The notes: generated from the letters alone by a model not told the origin. Positions 17,572 through 27,226 are shown, counted from the stretch's first letter. The stretch is 64,000 nt of DNA from Sinorhizobium americanum (GCF_001651855.1 NZ_LNQC01000076.1:138572-202571); one strand, 5' to 3'. A program made the numbers and translations.

Positions 17572-18837
17572 ATGCAATCGATCAGAGTTCCAGGGGTGCC
17601 AGCCGGCTCCCGCAAGCTTTTCCATTTCGCCCGCGTCGCGCTCTGCGCGGCACTTGTCTTGTCTGGTGCGGGCATGGCTCGGGCGGACGATTATCGCCTC
17701 GGCGTCATGGACAAGTTGCGGATTCGCGTTGCCGAATGGCAGACCGCCGAGGGCGCGGTCCGGGATTGGTCGGCTGTCGGCGGAGAATACACGGTCGGAG
17801 CCTCCGGCAACGTGTCGCTGCCTTTTGTCGGCGACCTGCCTGCCTCCGGCCGCACGACCACGGAACTCGCTGAAGAGATCGGCATCAAGATGCAAAAGCT
17901 CTTCGGGCTTCGTGACCGGCCGTCAGCCTCGGTCGAGATGGCGCAATACCGTCCGGTCTATCTCTACGGTGAGGTCGAGACGCCAGGCGAATATCCCTAT
18001 GCCCCCAATCTCACCGTACTCAAGGCAATCAGCCTTGGCGGCGGACTGCGCCGGGGCCCGACCGGCCAGCGCTTTGCACGCGATTATATCGCTGCGAACG
18101 GCGATTCGTCCGTCCAGGTGGCGGAGCGCAACCGCCTGCTCATTCGCCGAGCCCGCCTTCAGGCGGAAATCGCCAAGCACGACAAGATCACGTTGCCGGA
18201 GGAGCTCAAGAACGTCCCCGGTGTCGACAAGCTGCTCGAAAGCGAGACGGCTCTGATGGTGTCGCGCGACAAGCGGCAGGAACGTCAGCTCGACGCCCTG
18301 GCTGATCTCAAATCGCTGCTGCAGAGCGAGATCGACTCGCTGGCGAAGAAATCCGAAACGCAGCAGCGTCAGTTCGAGCTCGCCACCGAGGACCTGGACA
18401 AGGTCGACAGCCTTGCCGAGAAGGGCCTGGCGCTCAGCCAGCGCAAGCTCTCGCTCGAGCAGCGGGTGGCGGACGTCCAGTCGCAACTTCTCGACATCGA
18501 CACGACCTCGCTGAAGGCCAAGCAGGACGTCAGCAAGGCGACGCAGGACGAATCCAACCTGCGCAACGACTGGGATGCGCAACTCGCCCAGGAGCTGCAA
18601 AATACCGAAGCCGAACTCGACACGCTGACGCTGAAGCTCGGCACCAGCCGCGACCTGATGACCGAGGCGCTCATGCAGTCGGCCGAGGCGGCACAATTGG
18701 ACGAGCAGGCTGCAAACATCACCTATTCGATCATTCGCGAAGAGGACGGGAAGTCGAAGGAGATCGCGGCGACCGAAACGACGCCGGTGCTTCCGGGCGA
18801 CGTAATCAAGGTCAATGCCGCCGTGGCAATGCGGTGA
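17572..18837 (+). CDS. exoF: outer-membrane polysaccharide export protein ExoF
   Basis: A 421-residue exported protein with a signal peptide (hydrophobic part about residues 25-42, ending ARA). The N-terminal Poly_export domain begins DDYRLGVMDKLRIRVAEW, then a SLBB-like domain (VYLYGEVETPGEYPYAPNLTVLKAI). Residues about 195-380 are a long coiled coil rich in Gln, Glu, Lys and Leu. In Sinorhizobium ExoF is needed for addition of the first sugar and for export. It follows exoY by 54 bases and is closely followed by exoQ. Confidence 0.94.
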   Translation: MQSIRVPGVPAGSRKLFHFARVALCAALVLSGAGMARADDYRLGVMDKLRIRVAEWQTAEGAVRDWSAVGGEYTVGASGNVSLPFVGDLPASGRTTTELAEEIGIKMQKLFGLRDRPSASVEMAQYRPVYLYGEVETPGEYPYAPNLTVLKAISLGGGLRRGPTGQRFARDYIAANGDSSVQVAERNRLLIRRARLQAEIAKHDKITLPEELKNVPGVDKLLESETALMVSRDKRQERQLDALADLKSLLQSEIDSLAKKSETQQRQFELATEDLDKVDSLAEKGLALSQRKLSLEQRVADVQSQLLDIDTTSLKAKQDVSKATQDESNLRNDWDAQLAQELQNTEAELDTLTLKLGTSRDLMTEALMQSAEAAQLDEQAANITYSIIREEDGKSKEIAATETTPVLPGDVIKVNAAVAMR

Positions 18838-18841
18838 ATGC

Positions 18842-20122
18842 ATGCGGATTCGCAAGGCGAGCCTCATAGATCCTGAAGCGAATGGGCTTTACGGCACCGC
18901 AGCCGTGGCTCTTTCGCTGTTCGTCTTCGCCTATTCGACCCGTTTCGGGCCGATTTCCATCCTCGCCTATTACGGTCTGTGGCTGCCGCTCGTTCTCGTC
19001 GACTACCGCAAGGTCCTCGGCAATTACGGCAGGTTCGTGTGGATTTTCGCCTTCGTGGTCCTTGCCTGTCTTTCGACGTTCTGGTCGGCCGCGCCCGGCG
19101 TGACGGCGCGAGCCGGGATTCAATATGTGAGCCACATCGTCTGCGCGCTCATCGCCATGCGGGTCATCGACATCCGCACACTCACCCGCGGCGCCATTGC
19201 GGGCGTCGCCATCGTGCTCGTCTATTCGCTGCTCTTCGGCGTCTACCACTACGACCCGCTCGACGGCACCTACAGCTTCGTCGGCGCATTCGCTTCCAAG
19301 AACCAGTTGGGCTTCTATGCCTCGCTCGGCATCTACTTCGCCTTCATGGCCGTCGCCGTTCTTGGCGAGCGGGGCGTCTGGTGGGCCGCTGCCGGGGGCG
19401 CAGGCGTAATCTCCGCTTATGCGCTGTTCGCCTCCCAATCGGCGACGTCGGTGCTGACGACAGTCGCGATCCTCGGACTTTGCGTCGGCATGCGCGCGAT
19501 CACGGCGCTCAGGCCCGCGAGCCGGAAGGGGCTCTTTATCGGCGTGGCGGTTTTCGGCAGTGTCGCCGCGGTTGCACTGATCTATGCCGGTGCCATCGAT
19601 CTCGTCCTCGGCGCATTCGGCAAGGATTCGACGCTCACCGGCCGCACCTATCTGTGGCAGCAAGGAATAGAAGCGGCGCAGGCGTCGCCGATCTTCGGCA
19701 TCGGCTATCAGGCCTATTGGGTCCAGGGATTTTCCGAGGCGGAGCGTCTGTGGGAAGAGTTCTACATCACCGCCCGCTCCGGCTTCCACTTTCACAACAC
19801 CTATATCGAGGCCGCCGTCGAAACCGGATTGGTCGGCCTGCTGCTGTTGACGATGCTGCTGCTCACGGCGGTGTTCGGGCAATTGAAGCGTCTGCTGTCC
19901 GAGGACCGTGACGCGGAGGCCATGGTGCTGTTCGGCATCGCCATGCTCCTTCTCATCCGCTCCTTCGTCGAGATCGACATCATGAACCCGTACCATGTCG
20001 GATCCTTCCTGCTTTACCTTACCGCAGGGAAATTGACGATCGCCCGCCGCCGCCAGGCGGTGACCTGGCTTTGGCCGGGCGACGGGCACGCGCCGGCCTA
20101 TCGGCCGCGGCCCACTATGTGA
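18842..20122 (+). CDS. exoQ: polysaccharide polymerase ExoQ (Wzy-like)
   Basis: A 426-residue protein with about ten membrane helices, required for high-molecular-weight polymer. The O-antigen ligase/polymerase signature region with SASKNQLGFYASL-like (FASKNQLGFYAS, about 157-168) and FHFHNTYIEAAVETGLVGLL (about 316-335) is present. The start at ATG 18842 lies four bases after the exoF stop, with GGTGA just before it. Confidence 0.93.
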   Translation: MRIRKASLIDPEANGLYGTAAVALSLFVFAYSTRFGPISILAYYGLWLPLVLVDYRKVLGNYGRFVWIFAFVVLACLSTFWSAAPGVTARAGIQYVSHIVCALIAMRVIDIRTLTRGAIAGVAIVLVYSLLFGVYHYDPLDGTYSFVGAFASKNQLGFYASLGIYFAFMAVAVLGERGVWWAAAGGAGVISAYALFASQSATSVLTTVAILGLCVGMRAITALRPASRKGLFIGVAVFGSVAAVALIYAGAIDLVLGAFGKDSTLTGRTYLWQQGIEAAQASPIFGIGYQAYWVQGFSEAERLWEEFYITARSGFHFHNTYIEAAVETGLVGLLLLTMLLLTAVFGQLKRLLSEDRDAEAMVLFGIAMLLLIRSFVEIDIMNPYHVGSFLLYLTAGKLTIARRRQAVTWLWPGDGHAPAYRPRPTM

Positions 20123-20142
20123 CATTACGGTCAGAGGGGACG

Positions 20143-21150
20143 ATGGGGACGATCCGGGCGATTCAGTATCTTCGGGCGGCGGCGGCGCTCGCAGTCGTGA
20201 TCTTTCACGCCGCCGAGAAGACCGGCCACGATTTTACGATCGGAGCGGCCGGTGTGGACGTCTTCTTCGTCATCAGCGGCTTCATCATGTGGGTCATCTG
20301 CGACCGGCGGCCGGTGACCCCCGCGAAATTCATCGCCGATCGCCTCCGCCGCATCGTCCCGGTCTACTGGTTTGCGACGGCCGTCATGATTTCCGGCGCG
20401 CTGGCAGGGCTGTTTCCCAACTTGGTGCTGACCCTCGACCACGTCCTGGCCTCGCTGGTCTTCATTCCAGTCCGCTCGCCGAGCAGCGGCGAGATCTGGC
20501 CGGTGCTCGTCCAGGGCTGGACGCTGAATTTCGAGATGCTCTTTTACGCCGTGTTCGCGGCATCCCTGCTGCTGCCGCGCCATTTGCGCCTCCCGGCCAT
20601 CACCGGCCTCTTCATGGCGCTGGTCGCGGTCGGGTTGGTTGCTCGCAGTGAAAATGCTCTCTTGCTGACCTATACGCGACCGATCATCCTCGAATTCGTC
20701 GCGGGCATGATCCTCGGAGAGTTCTGGCTCCGGGGGAAGGTTCCCGGGGCGACGATCGGTTCTTCGTTGATCGCCTGCTCGCTCGGCGGCTTCGCCCTGA
20801 TCGGAGGCCTCCATCTTCCCTTCGACGAACGCACGACCGGGCCGCTCGCCGTCCTCCTCGTTCTCGGAGCGCTGTCGCTCGAGGCAAGCGGACGGGTGCC
20901 GATGCTGAACCTGCCGGCCCTGCTCGGCAATGCTTCCTATTCGATCTACCTCTGGCACGCCTTCGCGATCTCGGTCGTCGCCAAGGCCGGCGGTATATTG
21001 GGCCTGCCCGCGGCGATCTCGATGGGCCTGGCGATCGTAGCGGGGACGCTGGCCGGAATCGCAGCTTATGCGTTTCTCGAGCGCCCGCTCGTGCAACAGG
21101 GACGGACGTCGCCGTCGACCGTCGGCCTTACCGGGCCTGCCGCCCAGTAG
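20143..21150 (+). CDS. exoZ: exopolysaccharide acetyltransferase ExoZ
   Basis: A 335-residue member of the acyltransferase-3 family with about ten membrane helices. The N-terminal IQYLRAAAALAVVIFHA contains the catalytic histidine, followed by GAAGVDVFFVISGFIMW and a conserved RRIVPVYW. It adds O-acetyl groups to the exo subunit. The ATG at 20143 follows AGAGGGGA. The frame above overlaps exoQ and is discarded. Succinylation would need ExoH, a protein of the same superfamily that is absent from this window. Confidence 0.94.
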   Translation: MGTIRAIQYLRAAAALAVVIFHAAEKTGHDFTIGAAGVDVFFVISGFIMWVICDRRPVTPAKFIADRLRRIVPVYWFATAVMISGALAGLFPNLVLTLDHVLASLVFIPVRSPSSGEIWPVLVQGWTLNFEMLFYAVFAASLLLPRHLRLPAITGLFMALVAVGLVARSENALLLTYTRPIILEFVAGMILGEFWLRGKVPGATIGSSLIACSLGGFALIGGLHLPFDERTTGPLAVLLVLGALSLEASGRVPMLNLPALLGNASYSIYLWHAFAISVVAKAGGILGLPAAISMGLAIVAGTLAGIAAYAFLERPLVQQGRTSPSTVGLTGPAAQ

Positions 21151-21168
21151 GCCGAGCCTGCCTGTTGC

Positions 21169-22149
21169 TCAGCCGTTTCGGCGCGAATGCCAGTTCCAGG
21201 CGGATTCGGTGATTGCCGCCAGGTCGTATTGCGGCTCCCAGCCGAGCACTTGCCGTGCCTTGTCGTTGTTGGCGACGAGCGTCGTCGAGTCGCCCTCGCG
21301 GCGGCCGACATAGCTGACATTGAACGGTCGCCTGGAGACCTTTTCGATCGCCCCGAGCAACTCTTTCACGGTTGTCCCCGTGCCGGTGCCCAGATTGAGC
21401 TCGACGCTGTCGCCGCCCTCGAGCAGGTAATCGACGGCTCGCACATGCGCATCGGCGAGGTCGAGAACATGGATATAGTCGCGCACGCAGGTGCCGTCGC
21501 GCGTCTCATAATCGGTTCCGAAGACCTTGAACCCTTCGCGCCGGCCAAGCGCCGCGTCGATCGCCAGCGGAATCGCATGCGTCTCCGGTTCGTGCCATTC
21601 GCCGATGCGGCCCTCGAAATCGGCGCCGGCGGCGTTGAAATAACGCAGGATGACGGAGCGCAGGCCCTTGTAGAGGCCGTAGTCCTTGAGCGCCTGCTCG
21701 CAGACCCACTTGGTCCGGCCATAGGGGTTGATTGGCGCCTGCTTGTGCGTTTCGTCCATCGGCACGCTGTCGGGCAGACCGTAGGTGGCGCAGGTGGACG
21801 AGAAGACAAAAGCCTCGATGCCGGCGGCAAGCGTCGCCGACAACAGGGTCAGCGTTCCGATGACATTATTGTCGTAGAAGGCGACCGGATCCTTGACCGA
21901 CTCGCCGACCTCGATCATCGCCGCGAAATGCAGGACCGCCCGCGGCCGATGGCGGGACAGCACTTCGTCAAGGCGCCGCCGATCGCGAATGTCGCCCTTC
22001 TCCAGAACGCCCCAGCGGACAAATTCTTCATGACCGTTGGAAAGATTGTCGTAGACGACCGGGTGGTAGCCCTTTTCGGCCAGTCGGAGGCAGGTGTGGG
22101 AGCCGATATAGCCGGCACCGCCGACGACGAGGATGTTGTTGTTCTTCAC
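21169..22149 (-). CDS. exoB: UDP-glucose 4-epimerase ExoB
   Basis: A 326-residue SDR epimerase supplying UDP-galactose for ExoY. GGAGYIGSHTC binds NAD, SSTCATYG holds the catalytic Ser/Thr, and YGRTK is the YxxxK motif. GTG at 22147-22149 is taken as start because TGAGG stands seven bases before it; the in-frame TTG at 22155 would be too close to that site. It converges with exoZ. A second epimerase of the same family lies at 60408-61394. Confidence 0.95.
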   Translation of the reverse strand: MKNNNILVVGGAGYIGSHTCLRLAEKGYHPVVYDNLSNGHEEFVRWGVLEKGDIRDRRRLDEVLSRHRPRAVLHFAAMIEVGESVKDPVAFYDNNVIGTLTLLSATLAAGIEAFVFSSTCATYGLPDSVPMDETHKQAPINPYGRTKWVCEQALKDYGLYKGLRSVILRYFNAAGADFEGRIGEWHEPETHAIPLAIDAALGRREGFKVFGTDYETRDGTCVRDYIHVLDLADAHVRAVDYLLEGGDSVELNLGTGTGTTVKELLGAIEKVSRRPFNVSYVGRREGDSTTLVANNDKARQVLGWEPQYDLAAITESAWNWHSRRNG

Positions 22150-22651
22150 GGGCAACCTCAGGAAGTGACTTTCAGAAACCGGGATGGAGCGTCATTGGCT
22201 TTCGCAACCAATAGCGGCGATTTTTCAACACAATATGTAAGTTCTGCAAAAGATGGCACTCTAAACAATGGCGAAGGCTGCTGCGCTTCGCAGGCGTCTG
22301 CGAAGGCATAAGCGACTGTGGCAGACATGCAGCACTTCGCTATCGCTCGCGGCGAGCACAATATTCGCGCTTGGCTCTATTCACGTATTCAACTATAAGC
22401 AGTCCTCCGGCAATCAGAACAGGGAGGTTACGATGACAGCCTATTGCTTCTCCCTTTGGGGCGGTCCACGATCCTGACTTCGTGAACGGGAGCGCTTGCG
22501 CTTCCTGACTGCTGACGGATCCCGCACCGTCTGGCCCCCTCCTTTTTCGGAGACGGCGCCGTTTCATCAATGCCGCACGCGCATTCGTTCCGGGCGGCAT
22601 TCCCTTGCTGATCAGATATCGGGGCCGGTGCGCTGCCACCGGGCAAATCCT
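22150..22651. promoter_or_regulatory. divergent exoB/exsA control region
   Basis: About 500 bases without a supported gene, between the leftward exoB and the rightward exsA. An AT-richer part at 22190-22260 and 22370-22420 probably contains the two promoters. No operator palindrome stood out. Confidence 0.5.
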
Positions 22652-24466
22652 ATGGCGTTCACTCGTTTTGCGGCGCGCGATCGTGCCTTCCGCAATGTTT
22701 TTCGCTTTTCCTGGGCGCACTGGAAGAAACAGCCGATGCGGTTTGCCGGCATCCTTGGCACAGTGCTCCTTGCCACGCTTGCCGATGTGCTGACGCCGCT
22801 CTATGCCGGCCGTCTGGTGGATGCGATCGTCTCGGGCGCGGCGAGCGATGCAATCGCTTGGAATGCCGCGCTCTCGGCCTTCCTGATCATGCTCGCCCTT
22901 TCGCTCGGCGCCATTGTCTTCAAGCACGCCGCCATCATGATCATCGTCAGCCTGACGCTGAGAATGATGTCCGACATCGCGGCTGCTGCGTTCCACCACA
23001 TTCAGCGCTTCTCCAGCGAATGGCACGCCAACAGCTTCGCCGGCTCGACCGTGCGCAAGGTGACGCGTGGTATGTGGGCGATGGACCTCTTCAACGACAC
23101 GCTGCTCGTCGCGCTGTTTCCCTCGGTCGTGATGCTCATCGGCTCGACGGCGCTGATGGCCTGGCACTGGCCGATCATGGGCGCGATCGTCGGCCTTGGG
23201 TCCGTCCTCTTCATAGCGGTCACGGTCCTGTTGTCGCTCGGCTATGTGGCGCCGATGGCAAGCCTCGCCAACAGCTGGGACACGCGGCTTGGCGGTGCGC
23301 TCGCCGATGCGGTGAGCTGCAACGCCGTCGTCAAGGGATTCGGCGCGGAGAAGCGCGAAGAGGCCCGCTTGGCGAAGGTGCTCCGGAAGTGGGAGAACCG
23401 CACCCGGCGCACCTGGTCGCGCGCGACGCTGAACGGCACGGCGCAAGGCGCCATGCTGCTCCTGGTCCGCGCAGCAATCATCGGTTCTGCCTTGATGCTC
23501 TGGGCGAAGGGGGAGGCGAGCGCCGGCGACATCACCTTCGTGCTCACCTCCTTTTTCATCCTGCAGGGCTATCTGCGGGAGATCGGCATGGATATCCGGC
23601 ACCTGCAGCGCTCGGTCAACGACATGGAGGAACTCGTCGCAATCCATGCGCAGCCGCTCGGCGTCGAAGATCGTTCGGGAGCACGGCCGATCCAGATCAC
23701 CGACGGCAAGATCGAGTTCCGCAACGTGACCTTTCATTACGGAGCCCACCGGGCGCCGCTCTATGACGGATTCTCGGTCACGATCCGCGCCGGTGAGCGC
23801 GTCGGCCTCGTCGGACATTCCGGCTCGGGCAAGACGACCTTCGTCAAACTCATCCAGCGGCTGCATGACGTGAAATCGGGCCAGGTTCTGATCGACGGGC
23901 AGGACATCGCCGGCAGCATGCAGGCGTCGCTCCGCCAGCAGATCGCCATCGTCCAGCAGGAGCCGATCCTGTTCCACCGCTCGCTTGCCGAGAACATCGC
24001 CTACGGGCGGCCCGGCGCGACGCAGCACGAGATCGAGGAGGCCGCGCGTCTGGCGAGCGCGCACGACTTCATCTGCGGGCTGCCGAAAGGCTATGCAACG
24101 ATGGTCGGCGAGCGGGGCGTCAAGCTTTCCGGCGGCGAGCGCCAGCGGGTTGCCATCGCCCGGGCCTTCCTGGCGGATGCGCCGATCCTGATCCTGGACG
24201 AAGCGACGTCGAGTCTCGATTCCGAATCCGAGGTGTTGATCCAGAAAGCCATGGAACGGCTGATGACCGGCCGCACGACGCTGGTGATCGCCCATCGGCT
24301 ATCGACCGTCAGAGCACTCGATCGCCTGCTGGTGTTCGATCGCGGCCGCATCTCCGAGGAGGGCGATCACGACACGCTCATCCGCCTCAAGGGCGGCATC
24401 TACCGGAGCCTCTTCGAAAGACAGGCGCTGGAACTGACGAAGGGGCTCGTGCTCAGCGATGGCTGA
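22652..24466 (+). CDS. exsA: ABC exporter ExsA (MsbA-like, fused membrane and ATPase domains)
   Basis: A 604-residue half-transporter. Six membrane helices lie in about residues 30-310. The nucleotide-binding domain has Walker A VGHSGSGKTT, signature KLSGGERQRVAIARAF, Walker B ILILDEATSSLD and a switch histidine in VIAHRLST. ExsA lies beside exoB in S. meliloti and resembles lipid A and beta-glucan exporters; its substrate is not established. The start is uncertain: the frame is open from 22496, and ATG 22652 was chosen because homologous sequence (MAFTRFAARDRAFRNVFRF) begins there, although the ribosome site is poor. Confidence 0.9.
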   Translation: MAFTRFAARDRAFRNVFRFSWAHWKKQPMRFAGILGTVLLATLADVLTPLYAGRLVDAIVSGAASDAIAWNAALSAFLIMLALSLGAIVFKHAAIMIIVSLTLRMMSDIAAAAFHHIQRFSSEWHANSFAGSTVRKVTRGMWAMDLFNDTLLVALFPSVVMLIGSTALMAWHWPIMGAIVGLGSVLFIAVTVLLSLGYVAPMASLANSWDTRLGGALADAVSCNAVVKGFGAEKREEARLAKVLRKWENRTRRTWSRATLNGTAQGAMLLLVRAAIIGSALMLWAKGEASAGDITFVLTSFFILQGYLREIGMDIRHLQRSVNDMEELVAIHAQPLGVEDRSGARPIQITDGKIEFRNVTFHYGAHRAPLYDGFSVTIRAGERVGLVGHSGSGKTTFVKLIQRLHDVKSGQVLIDGQDIAGSMQASLRQQIAIVQQEPILFHRSLAENIAYGRPGATQHEIEEAARLASAHDFICGLPKGYATMVGERGVKLSGGERQRVAIARAFLADAPILILDEATSSLDSESEVLIQKAMERLMTGRTTLVIAHRLSTVRALDRLLVFDRGRISEEGDHDTLIRLKGGIYRSLFERQALELTKGLVLSDG

Positions 24467-24494
24467 GCGGGGGCGTCGCAACCGTGCCGCCGGT

Positions 24495-24519
24495 CGGGCA
24501 AGGGACATTTTCTTGCCCG
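24495..24519. terminator. hairpin between convergent exsA and glycosyltransferase genes
   Basis: CGGGCAAG (24495-24502) pairs with CTTGCCCG (24512-24519) around a nine-base loop. It stands between two convergent genes and so may end both transcripts. No long T-run follows. Confidence 0.5.
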
Positions 24520-24568
24520 GCCAACATCGCGAACTCGCGGCTGCCGTTCGGCTCGAAACCGGAGCATA

Positions 24569-26155
24569 TCAATTTGCCGCGGCGTCGACGCGGGGCGCCA
24601 GGCGGTAGATCAGCATCGTGTCGTCGTCGACGACGCGTTCGGCGGTTCTGTCGAGGTGGGCAATCAGCGCTTTGTTATATTCGATGAGCTTGCGCCGCTG
24701 CATGTCGCGCGCGTTCTTGGTGACCCCGAACCAAGTGGCGTTCTGAGCGCGCAGCGCCTCGAGCGTCGGGATCGCGTCCTCATCCGCGAGCAGCATCGAC
24801 CAGTCGTTTTCGCCGCCGCCCGGCGGGAAAACCCAGCCGCGGCGACGGCTGTAATAGATCGCCACCGGATCGCCGATCGTGGGGGTGGCGGTGACAACGA
24901 GATCGCCGGGTTGGCTGAGTTCGCTGAGCCGCGCGCCGAGCTTATGGCCGGAATCCGCATAGGGCGTCTTCATGAGCGTGAGCCCGGGTATGCTGCCGCC
25001 GATGATGATGACGGCTGTGATCGCCACCAGGCGCAGCGCGCGCGACCGGGTACCCACCGCCTGGTCGCCGCCTATAGTGCTCAACAGAATCAGCCCGCGC
25101 CCGGCAAGGGCGGCCATCGGCACGTTGAAGATGTGAAAGTTCCAGGGATTGGTCTTGATCTCGCGCGCGGCGAAGAAATAGACGAGCGCTGCGCCGGCGA
25201 GCCAGACATGGAAGAACCAGGGCGCGCGGCCGGGTGCCGTTTCAGGTGTCGTCGGCGGTGCGGCCAAGAGCGCGATGCCCGCAACAATCATCACGGGCAG
25301 GGTGAAGAGCCAGTTGCTGGCAATCTTCCAGGTGGCGGGAATGTAGAACCCTTCGCTGACGAACTTGGCAACCCCATCGCTCCAGAGATAACCGCTGCCG
25401 GCGATGTGATAGGGTGGATAGTTGGTGCCGAGATAGTGGGCCCAGCGGTAGTAGCCGAGAATGAGCGCTCCGGCGATGAGCGCGACAGGTAGAATTTGCA
25501 GGATGCGGTGAAGACTGAGCTTGCCTCTGCGCTGCAGGATGAGAAATGTCGCATAGGTCATCGGCACTACGGCCGCGATACCCGGCAGCTTGGCAAGCAC
25601 GCCGATGGTGGTGATCAGCCCTGCCGCAAGGAGCAGCGGGATGCGGTCGTTCTGCAGATAGGCCACATAGAGCCAGGCGCCGGTTGTCACCAGCGACAAC
25701 ATCGCCGGATCGGGCAGGAAAGAGCGGTCGATCATCACGGCGCCGGGCATGATCGCTAGCAGGAAGGCGCCGGCATGCGCATGGGCGGTGCCCCAGATGC
25801 GTTCGATCAGCCGGTGCAGGGCGAAGACGCCCCAGACTCCGAAGGCGATGGCGACGAGCCGCCCGAACATCTCGTCCCAACCGAGAACGGCATAGAGCAG
25901 GGCGGTGATATAGGAGATCACCTGGAGCTCGCGGCCCTGGTAGGCGGGCCCCGGCCCGGTCCAACTCACCTCCGGAAAGAAGATGTTCCAGCTACGCAGG
26001 AAGAAATTGTCGGCCATCATCGCCGTGCTGGCTTCGCGCCAACTGAAGGCGTCGACCAGTGGCTGCTGCACGTCATGCAAACGGAACAGGGCCGCCAGCA
26101 CCAGAATCGCGCCAAGAACCACGCCATTGCTGGGCCTGAGACCGAAACCAGACAT
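24569..26155 (-). CDS. membrane glycosyltransferase, GT39 / ArnT-like
   Basis: A 528-residue protein with about ten to twelve membrane helices in the first 400 residues and a soluble C-terminal part. The first periplasmic loop has VDAFSWREASTAMMADNF, where the acidic residues of the D-x-E type catalytic pair of PMT/ArnT enzymes are found. Such enzymes move a sugar from a polyprenyl-phosphate carrier to a lipid, protein or polysaccharide on the periplasmic side. Target and sugar are unknown. The location beside the exo/exs genes suggests envelope modification. Confidence 0.8.
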   Translation of the reverse strand: MSGFGLRPSNGVVLGAILVLAALFRLHDVQQPLVDAFSWREASTAMMADNFFLRSWNIFFPEVSWTGPGPAYQGRELQVISYITALLYAVLGWDEMFGRLVAIAFGVWGVFALHRLIERIWGTAHAHAGAFLLAIMPGAVMIDRSFLPDPAMLSLVTTGAWLYVAYLQNDRIPLLLAAGLITTIGVLAKLPGIAAVVPMTYATFLILQRRGKLSLHRILQILPVALIAGALILGYYRWAHYLGTNYPPYHIAGSGYLWSDGVAKFVSEGFYIPATWKIASNWLFTLPVMIVAGIALLAAPPTTPETAPGRAPWFFHVWLAGAALVYFFAAREIKTNPWNFHIFNVPMAALAGRGLILLSTIGGDQAVGTRSRALRLVAITAVIIIGGSIPGLTLMKTPYADSGHKLGARLSELSQPGDLVVTATPTIGDPVAIYYSRRRGWVFPPGGGENDWSMLLADEDAIPTLEALRAQNATWFGVTKNARDMQRRKLIEYNKALIAHLDRTAERVVDDDTMLIYRLAPRVDAAAN

Positions 26156-26474
26156 ATACCTTCACCGGCCGAACGATGCGAAACTCTGTATGCAACAGGG
26201 ATCTTTGCGTGCCTCGCCGACTTGGAGCGGCAGCCTCTGTGTCCACAGTCGCGCACACTATAGCCAAGCAATCTCTGATTGTCGCCAGGGTAGAGCAGAA
26301 CAAATTGCCCTGGGGCCGTGTCCTGGACCTTGTGTCACTGCACTCATGGTGGTCGTGAATTTCGCTAAAGCGGTAACACGCTTCGTGTCTTCCTCCTGCT
26401 GCACGCAGCAGCAGAAGAAGAAGAAGAAGACCTTTCATTTGGACATAAAAGGCTCTAAAAGCCGGCAGGTAACT
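26156..26474. other. gene-free stretch with triplet repeats
   Basis: No gene was found between the glycosyltransferase start and the queC leader. It holds a seven-base hairpin CTGCTGC/GCAGCAG (26396-26411) followed by an AAG repeat tract running to about 26430. Promoters of the two divergent genes must lie here. The short frames are not protein-like. Confidence 0.5.
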
Positions 26475-26507
26475 CCCCGGTCGCAGCCTACCCGGTCAAA
26501 ACAAGGA
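26475..26507 (+). promoter_or_regulatory. possible preQ1-I riboswitch overlapping the queC ribosome site
   Basis: A short stem CCGG (26477-26480) / CCGG (26492-26495) encloses TCGCAGCCTAC. An A-rich stretch TCAAAACA then leads into the AAGGA ribosome binding site (26503-26507). CCT in the loop can pair with AGG of that site to form a pseudoknot, as in preQ1-I riboswitches. It sits directly before a queuosine synthesis operon, where this class is found. The stem is short, so this remains a candidate. Confidence 0.45.
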
Positions 26508-26515
26508 CACCTGTC

Positions 26516-27226
26516 ATGAAAACCATCGTAATCTGCTCCGGCGGATTGGATTCCGTTTCGCTTGCGCACAGGATCGCGGCGGAGCACGAACTGTTCGGCC
26601 TCCTGTCGTTTGACTACGGCCAGCGGCACCGCAAGGAACTGGACTTCGCCGCCGCCTGCGCCAGGCGCCTCGGCGTGCCGCACCAGATCATCGACATTCG
26701 CGAGATCGGCCGTCATCTGACCGGTTCGGCGCTGACCGACGACGTCGAGGTGCCGGACGGCCACTATGCGGAAGAAACGATGAAGACCACGGTCGTGCCG
26801 AACCGCAACGCCATCATGCTGGCGATTGCTTTCGGCGTCGCGGCCGCCCGCAAGGCCGATGCGGTGGCGGCCGCCGTGCACGGCGGCGACCACTTCATCT
26901 ATCCGGACTGTCGGCCGGGCTTCATCGATGCCTTCCAGACGATGCAGAACCATGCGCTGGACGGATACGCGGACATCACGCTCTATACTCCGTATGTGAA
27001 TGTCTCGAAGGCCGACATCGTCGCGGACGGGGCGAAGCACGGCACGCCCTTTGCCGAGACCTGGTCCTGCTACAAGGGCGGTGCGCGCCATTGCGGCCGC
27101 TGCGGGACCTGCGTCGAGCGGCGCGAAGCCTTCCATCTCGCCGGCGTCGCCGATCCGACCGATTACGAGGATCGGGATTTCTGGGTCGCGGCCACGCGCG
27201 CCTTCGCTGCCGAGGAGGTGCGATGA
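26516..27226 (+). CDS. queC: 7-cyano-7-deazaguanine synthase QueC (exsB)
   Basis: This 236-residue ATP-dependent enzyme converts 7-carboxy-7-deazaguanine to preQ0 in the queuosine pathway. The PP-loop CSGGLDSVS is at residues 7-15. The zinc site CYKGGARHCGRCGTC is near the C-terminus. In older Sinorhizobium literature this gene is called exsB and was linked to exopolysaccharide expression; the enzymatic role is now clear from the family. The ribosome site AAGGA lies eight bases before the ATG. It overlaps queD. Confidence 0.95.
   Translation: MKTIVICSGGLDSVSLAHRIAAEHELFGLLSFDYGQRHRKELDFAAACARRLGVPHQIIDIREIGRHLTGSALTDDVEVPDGHYAEETMKTTVVPNRNAIMLAIAFGVAAARKADAVAAAVHGGDHFIYPDCRPGFIDAFQTMQNHALDGYADITLYTPYVNVSKADIVADGAKHGTPFAETWSCYKGGARHCGRCGTCVERREAFHLAGVADPTDYEDRDFWVAATRAFAAEEVR

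Noticed and set aside
22340-24295. Open frame of 651 codons antisense to exsA
   Set aside because: Composition is that of a GC-rich shadow and no motif is visible, while the opposite strand encodes a complete ABC exporter.
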